Assembly: GCF_014648195.1 (NCBI RefSeq)
Contig: NZ_BMQQ01000011.1
Location: 98,159-162,158 of the forward strand
Source of the DNA: Streptomyces purpureus
GTDB taxonomy: Bacteria; Actinomycetota; Actinomycetes; Streptomycetales; Streptomycetaceae
Length of the DNA: 64,000 nt
Direction of reading: 5' to 3'
The notes below the pieces were generated by a model. That model was not told the DNA's origin. It did not search any database and worked only from the letters and a program-made list of their open reading frames with translations. How positions within the stretch are numbered: the stretch's first letter is position 1; the number at the start of each line of letters is the position of its first letter. Below, piece by piece: positions 44,966 through 54,439 of this stretch. The translations under genes and the position numbers were made by a program.

Positions 44966-47503
44966 ATGCGGAACACCGGCATATCCGGAATTGCGCGAAT
45001 CGGCGCCACGGGCGCCCTGGCGTCCGCGCTGGCCGCGGCCGCCGTCCTGATCGCGCCGGCCGGCGCACAGGCCACCGAGGGCCCGGCGGCCCCCGCGCAG
45101 GCCACCGCCGCCCCGGCCGGCGCCACGCTCGCCACCGGCGAGCGCCTCGAACTGACCCCGGGCGCCAAGAAGGGCGCGGCGCCCGACTTCCGGGTCCTCC
45201 CGGCGCCCGGCGCCGAACAGCCCGGCCGGTACGCCTTCGCGCACACCGGCGGCGAGCTGGAGGTCCAGCCGCACGGGCGGAAGCAGCCCGTGCCGTCCAC
45301 GACGGTGAAGACGGGCGTGGCCTCGACGTCGGCCGCCCCGGCGGAGTCCTTCGCGGGCACCTCCAACCAGAGCGTCACGTTCTCGGTGGCCAACACGACC
45401 GCCGCCGCCGGCTCGCTCATGCGCGTCTTCAACCTGTCGACGTGGATGTCGTACGAGGTCGACACGGACCAGTACGACCTCACCGGCAAGGCGAGCCTGC
45501 CGGCGGGCACCTACCTGGCCCTGATCTCGTACTCGAGCCCACAGGACCCGTCCTACCTGCTCGCCAAGGGCTTCACCGTCGGCTCCGCGCCGGTGTCGGT
45601 CGTCTTCGACCAGGCCGCGGCCAAGGAGGTCGGGATCGTCCCCGACGACCCGACCGCGCGCCGTGCCAGCGCCTCCGTGTGGCTGACCACCCCCAAGGGC
45701 GCCACGTTCGGCGACGCGGGTGGCCGCGGCCGTACGTTCGTGACTCCGCTGAGTGTGACCGGGGTCAAGGTCGTGGTGCACGAGATGCTCACCAAGAACG
45801 GCCCGGCCACCTACAAGCCCACTCCGTACCTCTACGACCTGGTGCACACCTTCGAGCGGACGGTGCCCACCACGGCGATGGTGAAGGTCGCCACGAGCTC
45901 CCTCGCGAAGACCACGACGACGCTGCGGGCGCAGGCCGGCGACCAGACCGGCACCCTCCACTCGTATCCGAAGCTGCCGGAGGTCTCCCCGCAGACCTGG
46001 GCGCCGCTGTACATGCCGAGCACCATCACCGAGTACGTCACCCCGGGCCTGACCTTCGGCCGGTTCGGCCCGCACGGCCTGACCCTGGCCGACCGGACCC
46101 TGACGGGCACCGGCGCCCCCGAGACGATCGGACGTGCGCCGTTCGGCCCGAACAGCTCCCAATACGGCACCGACCGCACCCGTTACCTCATGTGGATCCG
46201 GGAGCCCAACTCCGTCGGCGACGCCGACGGCAACGACGGCAGCCCCGGCGGGTACCACTCGATGAAGCTGACCTCGCGCGGAACGGTCCTCGGCGAGCAG
46301 CGCAACATACCGACGTCGCAGAGCTTCGCGAGCGTCACCGTGCCGGAGGAGCCGACCCCGTACCAACTGGTGCACGACGTCACCCGGCGGGCCCGTCTGT
46401 CGACCCGCGTCACCCGTGAGTGGACCTTCACCTCCGACGGGTACTCCAACACCACGCCGGTCGGCGAGCGAATCAACGACCTGGTCGACGTCACCTTCGA
46501 CACCACCGGTCTGGACATCCGCAACACCGCCGGCACCGCCCCCGTCACGATCTCCGCGAAGGCCGCCTCGCGCGACGCGAACGCCACCGCGACCCTGACG
46601 GGCCTGGAGTACTCCCTGGACGACGGCGCCACCTGGACCGCGGTCACGGTCCCCGGCACCGAGGTCTCGGCCTCCGCCGAGGTCACCGTCCCGGCCACCG
46701 CGCGGTTCGTGTCCCTGCGGGCCTCCGGCAAGGACAGCAACGGCGCCACCAACCGCTCCACGGTCATCCGCGCCTTCGCGGGCCCGGCGTCCACCACCCT
46801 GCCGAGTGAGCAGGCCGGCGCCACCACCCTGACCGGGCTGAGCGTCAACGGCGGCAAGCCGATCGTCCTCGACGGCTCCTACGGGCTCAACTGGCTCGAG
46901 GCAGAGGGCAAGTTCACCGCGAGCGACCCGGCCGGGATCCGCCGCGCCGGCATGTACCTCTACCGGGGCTCGTACGAGCGGCCCACCGGGGTCGTCGACA
47001 TGTACTCGACCGGGTGCACGAAGACCGACGCCGCGACCTCCACCTGCACCTTCACCACGATGCTCGCGCCCGCGGAGCTCGCCGACAACACGCTGGCCGG
47101 CACCTGGAACGTGGCCGCCTTCGCCGAGTCCCTCGACGGCACGAGCTTCGTCGACAACCACGCCGCCGGCACCGTCCGCATCATGCGGCCGACGGCGCTG
47201 ACCACGGACGCCGGCCCCGAGCCGGTCGCCCGCGGCGGCAAGCTCACCGTCACCGGCACGCTCACCGTCTCCGACTGGCTGACCGGCAAGAAGGTCCCGT
47301 ACGCGGGCCGTCCGGTCACCCTGGAGTTCAAGAAGGCCGGCACGACCACGTGGTCGAAGGTCCGCACGATCACCACGCCCTCCACGGGCAAGGTGACGAC
47401 GACGCTGGCGGCCTGGCACGACGGCTACTGGCGGCTGACGTCCCCGGCGACCGACACGACGACGGCGGTGGCCGGGCCCGCCGACTACGTCGACGTGCGC
47501 TAG
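44966..47503 (+). CDS. large secreted beta-rich protein
   Basis: 845 aa. The signal peptide has a hydrophobic core ALASALAAAAVLIA and a cleavage site near AQA-TE. The mature protein is long beta-sandwich-like sequence rich in Thr/Val/Gly (for example TVPTTAMVKVATSSLAKTTTTL and VTGTLTVSDWLTGKKVPY near the end). It resembles the C-terminal accessory regions of Streptomyces extracellular subtilases, but there is no Asp/His/Ser protease triad. The start follows GGGGAG at some distance in a structured leader. A hairpin terminator follows the stop. Function unknown. Confidence 0.82.
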   Translation: MRNTGISGIARIGATGALASALAAAAVLIAPAGAQATEGPAAPAQATAAPAGATLATGERLELTPGAKKGAAPDFRVLPAPGAEQPGRYAFAHTGGELEVQPHGRKQPVPSTTVKTGVASTSAAPAESFAGTSNQSVTFSVANTTAAAGSLMRVFNLSTWMSYEVDTDQYDLTGKASLPAGTYLALISYSSPQDPSYLLAKGFTVGSAPVSVVFDQAAAKEVGIVPDDPTARRASASVWLTTPKGATFGDAGGRGRTFVTPLSVTGVKVVVHEMLTKNGPATYKPTPYLYDLVHTFERTVPTTAMVKVATSSLAKTTTTLRAQAGDQTGTLHSYPKLPEVSPQTWAPLYMPSTITEYVTPGLTFGRFGPHGLTLADRTLTGTGAPETIGRAPFGPNSSQYGTDRTRYLMWIREPNSVGDADGNDGSPGGYHSMKLTSRGTVLGEQRNIPTSQSFASVTVPEEPTPYQLVHDVTRRARLSTRVTREWTFTSDGYSNTTPVGERINDLVDVTFDTTGLDIRNTAGTAPVTISAKAASRDANATATLTGLEYSLDDGATWTAVTVPGTEVSASAEVTVPATARFVSLRASGKDSNGATNRSTVIRAFAGPASTTLPSEQAGATTLTGLSVNGGKPIVLDGSYGLNWLEAEGKFTASDPAGIRRAGMYLYRGSYERPTGVVDMYSTGCTKTDAATSTCTFTTMLAPAELADNTLAGTWNVAAFAESLDGTSFVDNHAAGTVRIMRPTALTTDAGPEPVARGGKLTVTGTLTVSDWLTGKKVPYAGRPVTLEFKKAGTTTWSKVRTITTPSTGKVTTTLAAWHDGYWRLTSPATDTTTAVAGPADYVDVR

Positions 47504-47524
47504 CCACAGAAAACGGAGGTGAAG

Positions 47525-47554
47525 ACGCCCGGCCGGGGTTTCCCGGCCGGGCGT
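47525..47554 (+). terminator. terminator of the secreted-protein gene
   Basis: ACGCCCGGCCGGG pairs with CCCGGCCGGGCGT around a GTTT loop, 22 nt after the stop. Confidence 0.85.
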
Positions 47555-47994
47555 TTCGCGTGGACGACGTCGGCGTTTTGAGTCAGCGGGCAGCAGAGGT
47601 CCACGGAGGGCAGGCAGCACCGCCCGCGCCTGCTCCATCAGCTCAGGGTCGGTTGACGGCGCATACGGGCCTGGCGACCGCGGCCGGGAACGTAGAGGCG
47701 GGCGAGCATGCTGGGAGTCGTCGATCGGTGGCCGTCAGTTGCACCGAATTGCGAAAGCAGTTGGCGGGGGCGTGGTTGCGCGCAACCTGCGACATGACGA
47801 AGCGCCCCCTCCCGCCCGAAGGGGAGAAGGGGCGGTGGTCATGGAGACATCAGCTCACGGAGCGCCGCAACGATCCGCCGGGGCGGGTACACACGTCCCA
47901 CGTCCGGCGGGCGCATGCCGTCCCTGCGGATGGCAGCGGTCCGCTGCGACCAGGCAGCCGGACGCGGTACGCCCGTAGCGCCGGCTTCCGCGGC
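47555..47994. other. gene-free stretch with a hairpin
   Basis: About 440 bp without a recognised gene. A 23-codon minus-strand frame at 47639-47710 is not supported. A G/C hairpin at about 47801-47833 (CGCCCCCTCC with GGAGAAGGGGCG) could terminate the large minus-strand gene ending at 47995. Confidence 0.55.
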
Positions 47995-50900
47995 TCAGTC
48001 GAACCAGCGGTCCCGCGCCAGCTCCGCCGTCCGCGACGGGTCCTCCAGCAGGGCCGCCACCTCGAAGCGGCGCGGCCACTGGCCCGCCGACCAGGCCAGG
48101 CCCGCCGCGACGCCCTCCAGGGTGGCCGCGTGGATCACCCCGTCCGGGGTGCGGCGCCAGTCCAGTTCGACGCCGCCCGCGCGCAGTTCGTCGTGCTCGA
48201 CGTACACGTCGGGGGTGGCCGCGCCGAGCAGGGCGTGCACCGACGGCGGCACCTCGTGCTCCTCGCCGAGCGAGGTCACCTCCGCCTCCACGGTCTCGCC
48301 CAGGCGCCGGACCTGGAACAGGTCGGCCAGGTCGGCGGCGCGGGTCGGCGAGACCGGCAGCAGCGGCAGCCCGCCCGCGAGAGGCAGCAGGTCGGGGGCG
48401 TCGGCGACCACCGCGTCGGCGGCGTCCACCACCCGGACCTCACCGTCCACGACCGCGCGCAGCTCGTCGGGGAGGGTGACCTGCTCGGGGTCCAGGTCGG
48501 CGAGGGCGGTGTAGAGGGCGTGCAGCTGGGCGCCTGTCACCTGGCGGTCGGGGTCGGCGAGCCGGCCGAGGAGTTCGGCGGCGCCGCCCGGCTCGTCCAG
48601 CAGGGCCGCGACCGACGTGCGCACCCCGAGCGCCCGCAGGACCTGCTCGTCCTCAAAGCCGGTCGCGTCGGCGGAGTCGTACAGACCGGCCAGCAGCGGG
48701 TCGGTGCCCGCGGCGCGCAGGCCGGCGGGGCGGCGGCCGTCCAGGACGGGATGGTCGCGCAGCCACCAGGCGGTGTAGGGCCGCACGGTCTCGGTGGTGC
48801 CGTCGGGCAGCAGGATCCGTACGGGCTGGGTGAGGGCGTCCCGCAGCGGCGGCCGGGCGAGCATGGCGAGCGCCTGCGGCCAGGCGTCGTCGTCGACGAG
48901 GTCCAGGTCGCGTACCGCGACGATCTCGGTGGCCACGGGCGGTACGGGCGTGTCGGGGAGCCGGTCGAGGACGTCCTCGCACCACACGTCGACGGCGTCG
49001 AGCAGGCCGGCGTCGTCGGGCTCGGGGAAGTCGCTGTCGCGGGGCTCCAGCTCGTCCGGGTCGAGGACGACGTCGGTGGCGCGGACGAGGGCGAAGGTGG
49101 CGAGGACGCCGCAGGCGGCAAGAGGCTGTTCGCCCCAGCGGTCGGCCAGCTCGGCGTCGCACAGGGCGAGTTCACCCTCGCGCATGACGGCGGCGAACGG
49201 CGAGCCGGGCAGGACGAGTTCACCGGCCGGGGCGAGTTCGCCGTCCTCGTCGGGCAGGGCGAGCGCGCCCAGCCAGGGCTCGTCGCCCGGTTCGAGTCCG
49301 GCGTCGCGGACGAGCGCGAGGACGGTCTCGGCGAGCTCCTCGGCGTCGAGGGTGCCGGCGTCCTCGTCCCAGACCTCCCCGGCGTCGAGGGACGCGGCGA
49401 CCGCCGCCCGCACCTGAGGGGTCGTCAACACGGCGCGGGGGGTGGCGGGCAGGGCGCCGAGCTTCTCCAGGAGCGGGTGGGCGGCGTCCGCGTGGGCGAC
49501 CTTCAGGCCGAGCCGGGCCAGGTCGGCCGGGGTCTCGGGCAGCGGCAGCAGGATCTGCCGGGGGCCGATGGTGGTGCGGCCCGAGGCGAGCGGCACGGGC
49601 AGGCCGGTGAGCCGGTCCGGGTCGACCCCGGCGAGGCTGTCGTACAGCCGCCACCACCAGTCCGGGTCCTTCTCCAGGCCGGCGAGGCGGTCGATGGCGT
49701 CGGTGAGCGGGACCCGGCCGACGCCGAGGGTCCGCAGCTCGACGCGGCGTTCGAGGCCGGCGGGCAGCAGCGTCGGCAGCACCTCGGCGAGGACACGTAC
49801 GGTGTCGGCGCCCGCGCCCTCGACGATCTCGGCCTCCAGCGGCCGCAGCGCGGGCAGTTCCTCGGAGGGGGCGGCCGGGGCCAGGAACGCGACCCGGCCG
49901 AGCCGCTGAAGGACGGCCGCGCGCAGCGCCCCGTCGAGCTCGCCCTTGCCGAGGGGGCCGGGCACGAGGTCGATGGTGGCGGACGTCACGGGCGCCCAGG
50001 CGGCGAGGAGTTCGGCGTAGGCGTCGGCGGCGCGCTGCACCAGGAAGTCGGTGAGCGGGCCGGGCGCGGGATGGCGGCGGGTGGTGTCCAGCGGCAGGGT
50101 CGCGATCAGCAGGGCGGGCACACCGAGCGGTTCGTCGGTGGGGGTGGGCGCGTGCACGACGGGCGCCGTACGGGGGGTGAGGGGGGCGCCGTCGGTGTCG
50201 ACGGGGACCGCCCAGACCACGGACCAGTGCGGGCGCAGCCGCTCCTCGACGGGCCGGCCCTTGAGGAGGGCCGGGTCGATGGCGCCGCCGTGGGCGACGG
50301 TCCGCCAGCGGCTCGTACCGCCGAGGCTGTCGTCGATGTGGACGTAGGAGCCCTGCTGGGAGCGGCGCAGGACGCGGACGCCGTCGCCGGTCTCGATGAC
50401 GACCTCGGCGAGGCCGGGCAGGGTGAGCAGCAGGGCGTCGTCGACGGAGCGCAGCAGCCGCTCGGTCAGGTCGACGGCGGCCGCGTCGCGCAGGGGCAGC
50501 ACGACGACGGTGTCGTACCCGTCGGGGGCGGTGCCCTCGGCGGGCAACGGAAGCCGCAGCAGCGGCACATGGCCGTCGCGGCGGCGCAGTTCGTCGCCGA
50601 GGCCGGGACTGGCCTTGGCGGCCTCGCGGGCCAGCTCGGAGGCTTCGGCGAGGGACCAGCGGACGCCGCCGTGCCGGCCGAGGACGGCGGGTTCGTCGCT
50701 GACGGCGAGGACCGCGGCGAAGCCGACGCCGAAGCGGCCGACGGCGGCGGTGTCGTTCTCCCGCTTGGCGGAGGCGCGCAGCGTGGACAGCGACTCGACG
50801 CCGGTGGCGTCCAGCGGGGCGCCGGTGTTGGCGGCGGCGAGGACGGCGGGCGTGTCGGGGCCCGCCGGGTGGAGGGTGAGCCGCAGCCGGCCGGTCACCC

Positions 50901-51102
50901 CGGCGCGGGCGGCGGCGTCGGAGGCGTTCTGGGCCAGCTCGACCACGAGCCGGTCACGGTAGCCGCCGAGGGCGAGGTCCTCCTCGGCGTTGGCGTCCTC
51001 GCGGAAGCGCGCCGGGCTCGCCCCCCAGGCGTCGAGGACGCCCCGGCGCAGCCGGGCGGTACCGAAGGGGTCGGCTCCACCGGTCGTCGTCCTGACGCTC
51101 AC
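47995..51102 (-). CDS. sacsin N-terminal/Hsp90-type ATPase-domain protein
   Basis: 1035 aa. The first 200 residues are a GHKL ATPase domain: N-box ELAQNASDAAARAG, ANTGAPLDATGVESL (DxGxG region changed), and VGRFGVGFAAVLAVSDEP as lid. This matches the sacsin-type ATPase found in large actinobacterial proteins. The remaining 800 residues are Leu/Ala/Asp-rich with no recognised domain. Sacsin-type ATPases are chaperone-like, and some occur in conflict systems; the function here is unknown. ATG-like start at 51102 (GTG) gives the family N-terminus. Gene stands alone, convergent with nothing. Confidence 0.85.
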   Translation of the reverse strand: MSVRTTTGGADPFGTARLRRGVLDAWGASPARFREDANAEEDLALGGYRDRLVVELAQNASDAAARAGVTGRLRLTLHPAGPDTPAVLAAANTGAPLDATGVESLSTLRASAKRENDTAAVGRFGVGFAAVLAVSDEPAVLGRHGGVRWSLAEASELAREAAKASPGLGDELRRRDGHVPLLRLPLPAEGTAPDGYDTVVVLPLRDAAAVDLTERLLRSVDDALLLTLPGLAEVVIETGDGVRVLRRSQQGSYVHIDDSLGGTSRWRTVAHGGAIDPALLKGRPVEERLRPHWSVVWAVPVDTDGAPLTPRTAPVVHAPTPTDEPLGVPALLIATLPLDTTRRHPAPGPLTDFLVQRAADAYAELLAAWAPVTSATIDLVPGPLGKGELDGALRAAVLQRLGRVAFLAPAAPSEELPALRPLEAEIVEGAGADTVRVLAEVLPTLLPAGLERRVELRTLGVGRVPLTDAIDRLAGLEKDPDWWWRLYDSLAGVDPDRLTGLPVPLASGRTTIGPRQILLPLPETPADLARLGLKVAHADAAHPLLEKLGALPATPRAVLTTPQVRAAVAASLDAGEVWDEDAGTLDAEELAETVLALVRDAGLEPGDEPWLGALALPDEDGELAPAGELVLPGSPFAAVMREGELALCDAELADRWGEQPLAACGVLATFALVRATDVVLDPDELEPRDSDFPEPDDAGLLDAVDVWCEDVLDRLPDTPVPPVATEIVAVRDLDLVDDDAWPQALAMLARPPLRDALTQPVRILLPDGTTETVRPYTAWWLRDHPVLDGRRPAGLRAAGTDPLLAGLYDSADATGFEDEQVLRALGVRTSVAALLDEPGGAAELLGRLADPDRQVTGAQLHALYTALADLDPEQVTLPDELRAVVDGEVRVVDAADAVVADAPDLLPLAGGLPLLPVSPTRAADLADLFQVRRLGETVEAEVTSLGEEHEVPPSVHALLGAATPDVYVEHDELRAGGVELDWRRTPDGVIHAATLEGVAAGLAWSAGQWPRRFEVAALLEDPSRTAELARDRWFD

Positions 51103-51254
51103 GCTGTGACTCCACTCTGTCCGGGCCGCACGGGACGTGCCGCGGGCCGAAAGGTACCGCGCCAGCGCGCGTACCCTTCAACGCCGTCGGAACCACCCGT
51201 CGCGGACCCTTCAAAAATAGATCCAGGCGGGCCGTCACCGCGCACGGCGCCCGG

Positions 51255-52160
51255 TCAGGAGTGGCCGAGGTCCTCCGAGGCGCCGTCCGTCTCCGGCGGG
51301 ACCGAGCCGCTGTCGCGGGCCGGGCGGAGCCGGAACTCGTCGGCGCCCATCGAGTCCAGGACCGGCGCGGCCGGGCGCGGCGGCTTCGGCATGACCGCGG
51401 CCTCGGAGTGGCCACCGCAGCCGTACGCGAGGGAGACCACGTGCCCGTCGGCCGGGGAGAACTCGTTGGCGCAGACACCGAAGGCCTGCTTCAGGGAGCC
51501 GGAGAGCGGCATCAGGAAGGCGCAGGACGCGCAGGTCGCGGGGGCGGCCTGGGCCATGGGCGTCTTCGCGCCGAACGCCTCCTCCCAGCGGTCGGCGGCC
51601 ACGTGCAGCCCGTACCGGGAGAGGACCCGGGCCCGCCGCATGCCGAGCTCCTCGGCGACCGAGGCGATGGCGCCCCGGGACGGCGTACGGGAGGTGATCT
51701 CCGCGTCCTCGACGTCGAGGTGCTCGGCCATCTCCTCGGAGACGGCGGAGTTCGGCGGCGGGGCGTCCTCGCCGCTGTATCCGGGCTCCAGGCGAAGGTC
51801 GTCGGCCTCGGTGGGCAGCAGGTCGCCCGGGCCCAGGTCGCCGGGGCGCAGCCGCTCGCTCCACGGCACCCACTCGGGGGCGAGGAGTGCGTCGGGTCCC
51901 GGCAGCAGGACGGTCTCGTCGAGGGTGACCAGCTTGGCCCGGGAGGCGCGGGTGACGGTCACCGCCCAGCGCCAGCCGCGGTAGCCCGGCTCCTTGCATT
52001 CGAAGAAGTGCGTGACGACCCGGTCACCCTCGGCGACCACCTCGACATGTTCGCCCACGACGCCGGGCGCGGCGGCCTCCTCGGCGGCCTCCCTGGCGAG
52101 GTCTACCGCCTCGGCGCACAGGCGGTCGGGGGTACGGCTTCGCGTCGTCGCAGCACTCAC
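51255..52160 (-). CDS. DUF3027 protein
   Basis: 301 aa. DUF3027 features are RVVTHFFECKEPGYRGWRWAVTVTRA, LLPGPDALLAPEWVPWSERLRPGDLGPGDLLP, and a C-terminal cysteine region CASCAFLMPLSGSL...GVCANEFSPADG...YGCGGHSE that could bind metal. GTG 52160 gives the conserved N-terminus. It is divergent from an MFS gene, an arrangement I recall as conserved in Streptomyces. Function unknown. Confidence 0.88.
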   Translation of the reverse strand: MSAATTRSRTPDRLCAEAVDLAREAAEEAAAPGVVGEHVEVVAEGDRVVTHFFECKEPGYRGWRWAVTVTRASRAKLVTLDETVLLPGPDALLAPEWVPWSERLRPGDLGPGDLLPTEADDLRLEPGYSGEDAPPPNSAVSEEMAEHLDVEDAEITSRTPSRGAIASVAEELGMRRARVLSRYGLHVAADRWEEAFGAKTPMAQAAPATCASCAFLMPLSGSLKQAFGVCANEFSPADGHVVSLAYGCGGHSEAAVMPKPPRPAAPVLDSMGADEFRLRPARDSGSVPPETDGASEDLGHS

Positions 52161-52447
52161 AGGTCTCGCTTCTCTCCTACGCCGTCTCACGGGTGCGCCT
52201 GGCCGATTCGCGATGTACGGGCAGCGGGCGGAGCGGACCAGGGGGCCGCATCGACGTCCGCGCCCGACGTCCCTCGGGCACACCTCATGTCATCCATTCT
52301 GCGGGATGCCGAAGAGGCGCGCGGCCGAGATCTTCCGCCGGTGGCGCGCTACGCACGCTACCCCCTTCGCAGCCCGCCGCCCACCTGCCCGTCCCAAGTG
52401 GACCGCATCGCGGTTCGGGCGAGAGAGGGTTGGGGCACTATGACGGG

Positions 52448-53821
52448 GTGGCAGCCGCGAGGTCGTCCCAAGCCCCCGGGCCGCTCCGCAGAGCGGGCCG
52501 AACGGTAGGCCGCGCCCTGCACCTGCCCTTCACCGGCACGGCCCGCGGTATCCGAAAAGCAACCCACGCCCACGGCGCGGGCGAGTCGGGCCTGGGCAAA
52601 CTGATCGAACTCCACGCCGTGAACGGCGCAGGCGACGTCATGATCACCGTCGCGCTCGCCTCCACGGTCTTCTTCTCCGTCCCCACCGACGAGGCCCGCG
52701 GCCGGGTCGCCCTCTACCTCGCCATCACGATGGCGCCGTTCACCCTTCTCGCCCCCGTCATCGGCCCGCTCCTGGACCGCGTCCCGCACGGCCGCCGCGC
52801 CGCCATGGCCGGCGCCATGCTGACCCGGGCCGTCCTCGCCCTCACCCTGTCCGGCGCGGTCGCCACCGGCGGCCTGGAGCTGTACCCGGCGGCGCTGGGC
52901 GTCCTGGTCGCCTCCAAGGCGTACGGCGTCGTACGCAGCGCGGTCGTGCCACGGCTGCTCCCACCGGGCTTCTCGCTCGTCAAGGCGAACTCCCGCGTCA
53001 CCCTCGCGGGTCTGCTCGCCACCGGCATCGCCGCCCCGATCGGGGTCGGTCTCCAGCTCGTCGGGCCGTCCTGGCCGCTGTACGGCGCGTGCGCGCTGTT
53101 CCTGCTGGGCACGTACTGGGCGTTCACGATGCCGCACAAGGTCGACTCGGCGAAGGGCGAGCGCAAGGCGCACATGCTCACCCACGGCGAGAAGAAGCCC
53201 AGCCTGCGCACGGTCGGCCCGTCCGTCCTGCACGGCCTCCAGGCGAACGCCGCGCACCGCGCCCTCTCCGGCTTCCTGATCTTCTTCCTGGCGTTCCTGC
53301 TGCGCGACCACCCCCTGGGCGGGCAGAGCGCGGCGGTCTCCCTGGGCATCGTCGGCGTCGCCGCGGGGGTCGGCAACGCCTGCGGCACCGCGATCGGCTC
53401 CTGGCTCAGGGCCCGCGCCCCCGAACTGATCGTGGCCACGATGCTGACGCTGGCGCTGACGGCGGCCGTCCTCGCGTCGGTGTTCTTCGGCGGGCTGATG
53501 GTGGCGGCCCTCGGCGCGACGGCGGGCCTGTCCCAGGCCCTGTCGAAGCTCTCCCTGGACGCGATGATCCAGCGTGACGTCCCGGAGGTGGTCCGCACCT
53601 CCGCGTTCGCCCGCTCCGAGACGCTGCTGCAGATGTCGTGGGTGGTGGGCGGCGCGATCGGCATCGCCCTGCCGCTGAACGGCTCCCTCGGCATGGGCGT
53701 GGCGGCGGGCCTGCTGGCCCTGGGCGCGCTCCTGGCGGTACGGGGCCTGCTGAAGGCGGCCCGGCGTGGCGTGCACCACGGCTCGGGCCCGGAGCAGCCG
53801 CGGCGGCCCCGCGTGGTGTGA
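52448..53821 (+). CDS. MFS transporter
   Basis: 457-aa membrane protein with 12 hydrophobic segments (for example DVMITVALASTVFFSV, LYLAITMAPFTLLAPVIGPLLDR, AAVSLGIVGVAAGVGNACGTAIGSWL). GTG 52448 fits the conserved N-terminus (AAARSSQAPGPLRRAGRTVG). TATGAC is only three bases before the GTG, so the promoter is not settled. Substrate unknown. It is followed by a hairpin and a direct repeat before the DUF2771 gene. Confidence 0.88.
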   Translation: MAAARSSQAPGPLRRAGRTVGRALHLPFTGTARGIRKATHAHGAGESGLGKLIELHAVNGAGDVMITVALASTVFFSVPTDEARGRVALYLAITMAPFTLLAPVIGPLLDRVPHGRRAAMAGAMLTRAVLALTLSGAVATGGLELYPAALGVLVASKAYGVVRSAVVPRLLPPGFSLVKANSRVTLAGLLATGIAAPIGVGLQLVGPSWPLYGACALFLLGTYWAFTMPHKVDSAKGERKAHMLTHGEKKPSLRTVGPSVLHGLQANAAHRALSGFLIFFLAFLLRDHPLGGQSAAVSLGIVGVAAGVGNACGTAIGSWLRARAPELIVATMLTLALTAAVLASVFFGGLMVAALGATAGLSQALSKLSLDAMIQRDVPEVVRTSAFARSETLLQMSWVVGGAIGIALPLNGSLGMGVAAGLLALGALLAVRGLLKAARRGVHHGSGPEQPRRPRVV

Positions 53822-53918
53822 GCCGGGCCGGGACACGGTGACGCCCCCGTGCGCCCTCCTCCGCCTCGCCCGAGGCGGAGCCGGGCCGGGACACGGTGAC
53901 GCCCCCCGTGCGCCCTCC
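53820..53918. repeat. 40-bp direct repeat flanking a hairpin terminator
   Basis: Copies at 53820-53859 and 53878-53918 are nearly identical (one extra C). Between them, CTCCGCCTCG and CGAGGCGGAG (53859-53880) form a perfect 10-bp hairpin around CC, likely the terminator of the MFS gene. Confidence 0.85.
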
Positions 53919-53945
53919 GGCGCCTGGCCCGATAGCCTTCGGGCC

Positions 53946-54425
53946 ATGACCGTTGCGTACTTCTCCGGCAGGCGCCGCCGGGCCGCCGCCGCCCTCGGCG
54001 CTGTCTCCGCCGGGCTCCTCGTGCTCTCCGCCTGCGACAAGCCGACGCCGCTCGCGACCGTGACGGTCGGCAGCGACTCGGTCCACAGCGAGGCGTCCTG
54101 CTACAACGACGGCGACGCCATCAAGGAGTCGCAGATCCAGGCCTGCCTGAACAAGAAGGCCGAGAAGACCCTCACGGTCTCCATGGACGACAAGATCCGC
54201 TTCGGGGTCGACCCCGAGATCGCGGAGAACGGCTGGACGCTCTTCATCGGCGGCCAGCAGGCCGAGCAGGAGCCGTACAAGAAGACCTACCGGACCATCC
54301 CGGCCAGCGCCTTCTTCTCCAGCCAGACCGGCGAGACGGCGAACAAGGCGCAGGTCAGCATCGTCGAGACCACCGGCAAGAAGCTGACCGGCATCTGGCA
54401 CTTCGAGCTGAAGAAGGCGTCCTGA
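53946..54425 (+). CDS. DUF2771 lipoprotein
   Basis: 159 aa with a lipoprotein signal peptide ending LLVLSAC, so Cys30 should be lipidated and the protein anchored outside the membrane. The remainder matches DUF2771 (CYNDGDAIKESQIQACL, YRTIPASAFFSS, VETTGKKLTGIWHFEL). TAGCCT seven bases before the ATG suggests a leaderless transcript. Its stop is 15 nt before mqnB, so the three genes 53946-56091 may form an operon. Confidence 0.9.
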   Translation: MTVAYFSGRRRRAAAALGAVSAGLLVLSACDKPTPLATVTVGSDSVHSEASCYNDGDAIKESQIQACLNKKAEKTLTVSMDDKIRFGVDPEIAENGWTLFIGGQQAEQEPYKKTYRTIPASAFFSSQTGETANKAQVSIVETTGKKLTGIWHFELKKAS

Positions 54426-54439
54426 CTCTCCGGACGCTC

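Noticed and set aside
47639..47710. 23-codon minus-strand frame
   Set aside because: Arg-rich by base composition and no start signal.
47014..51984. 1656-codon open frame on the plus strand
   Set aside because: It runs antisense through the sacsin-type gene; its composition (Arg/Gly/Glu-rich, no family motifs) is that of an opposite-strand shadow in high-GC DNA.
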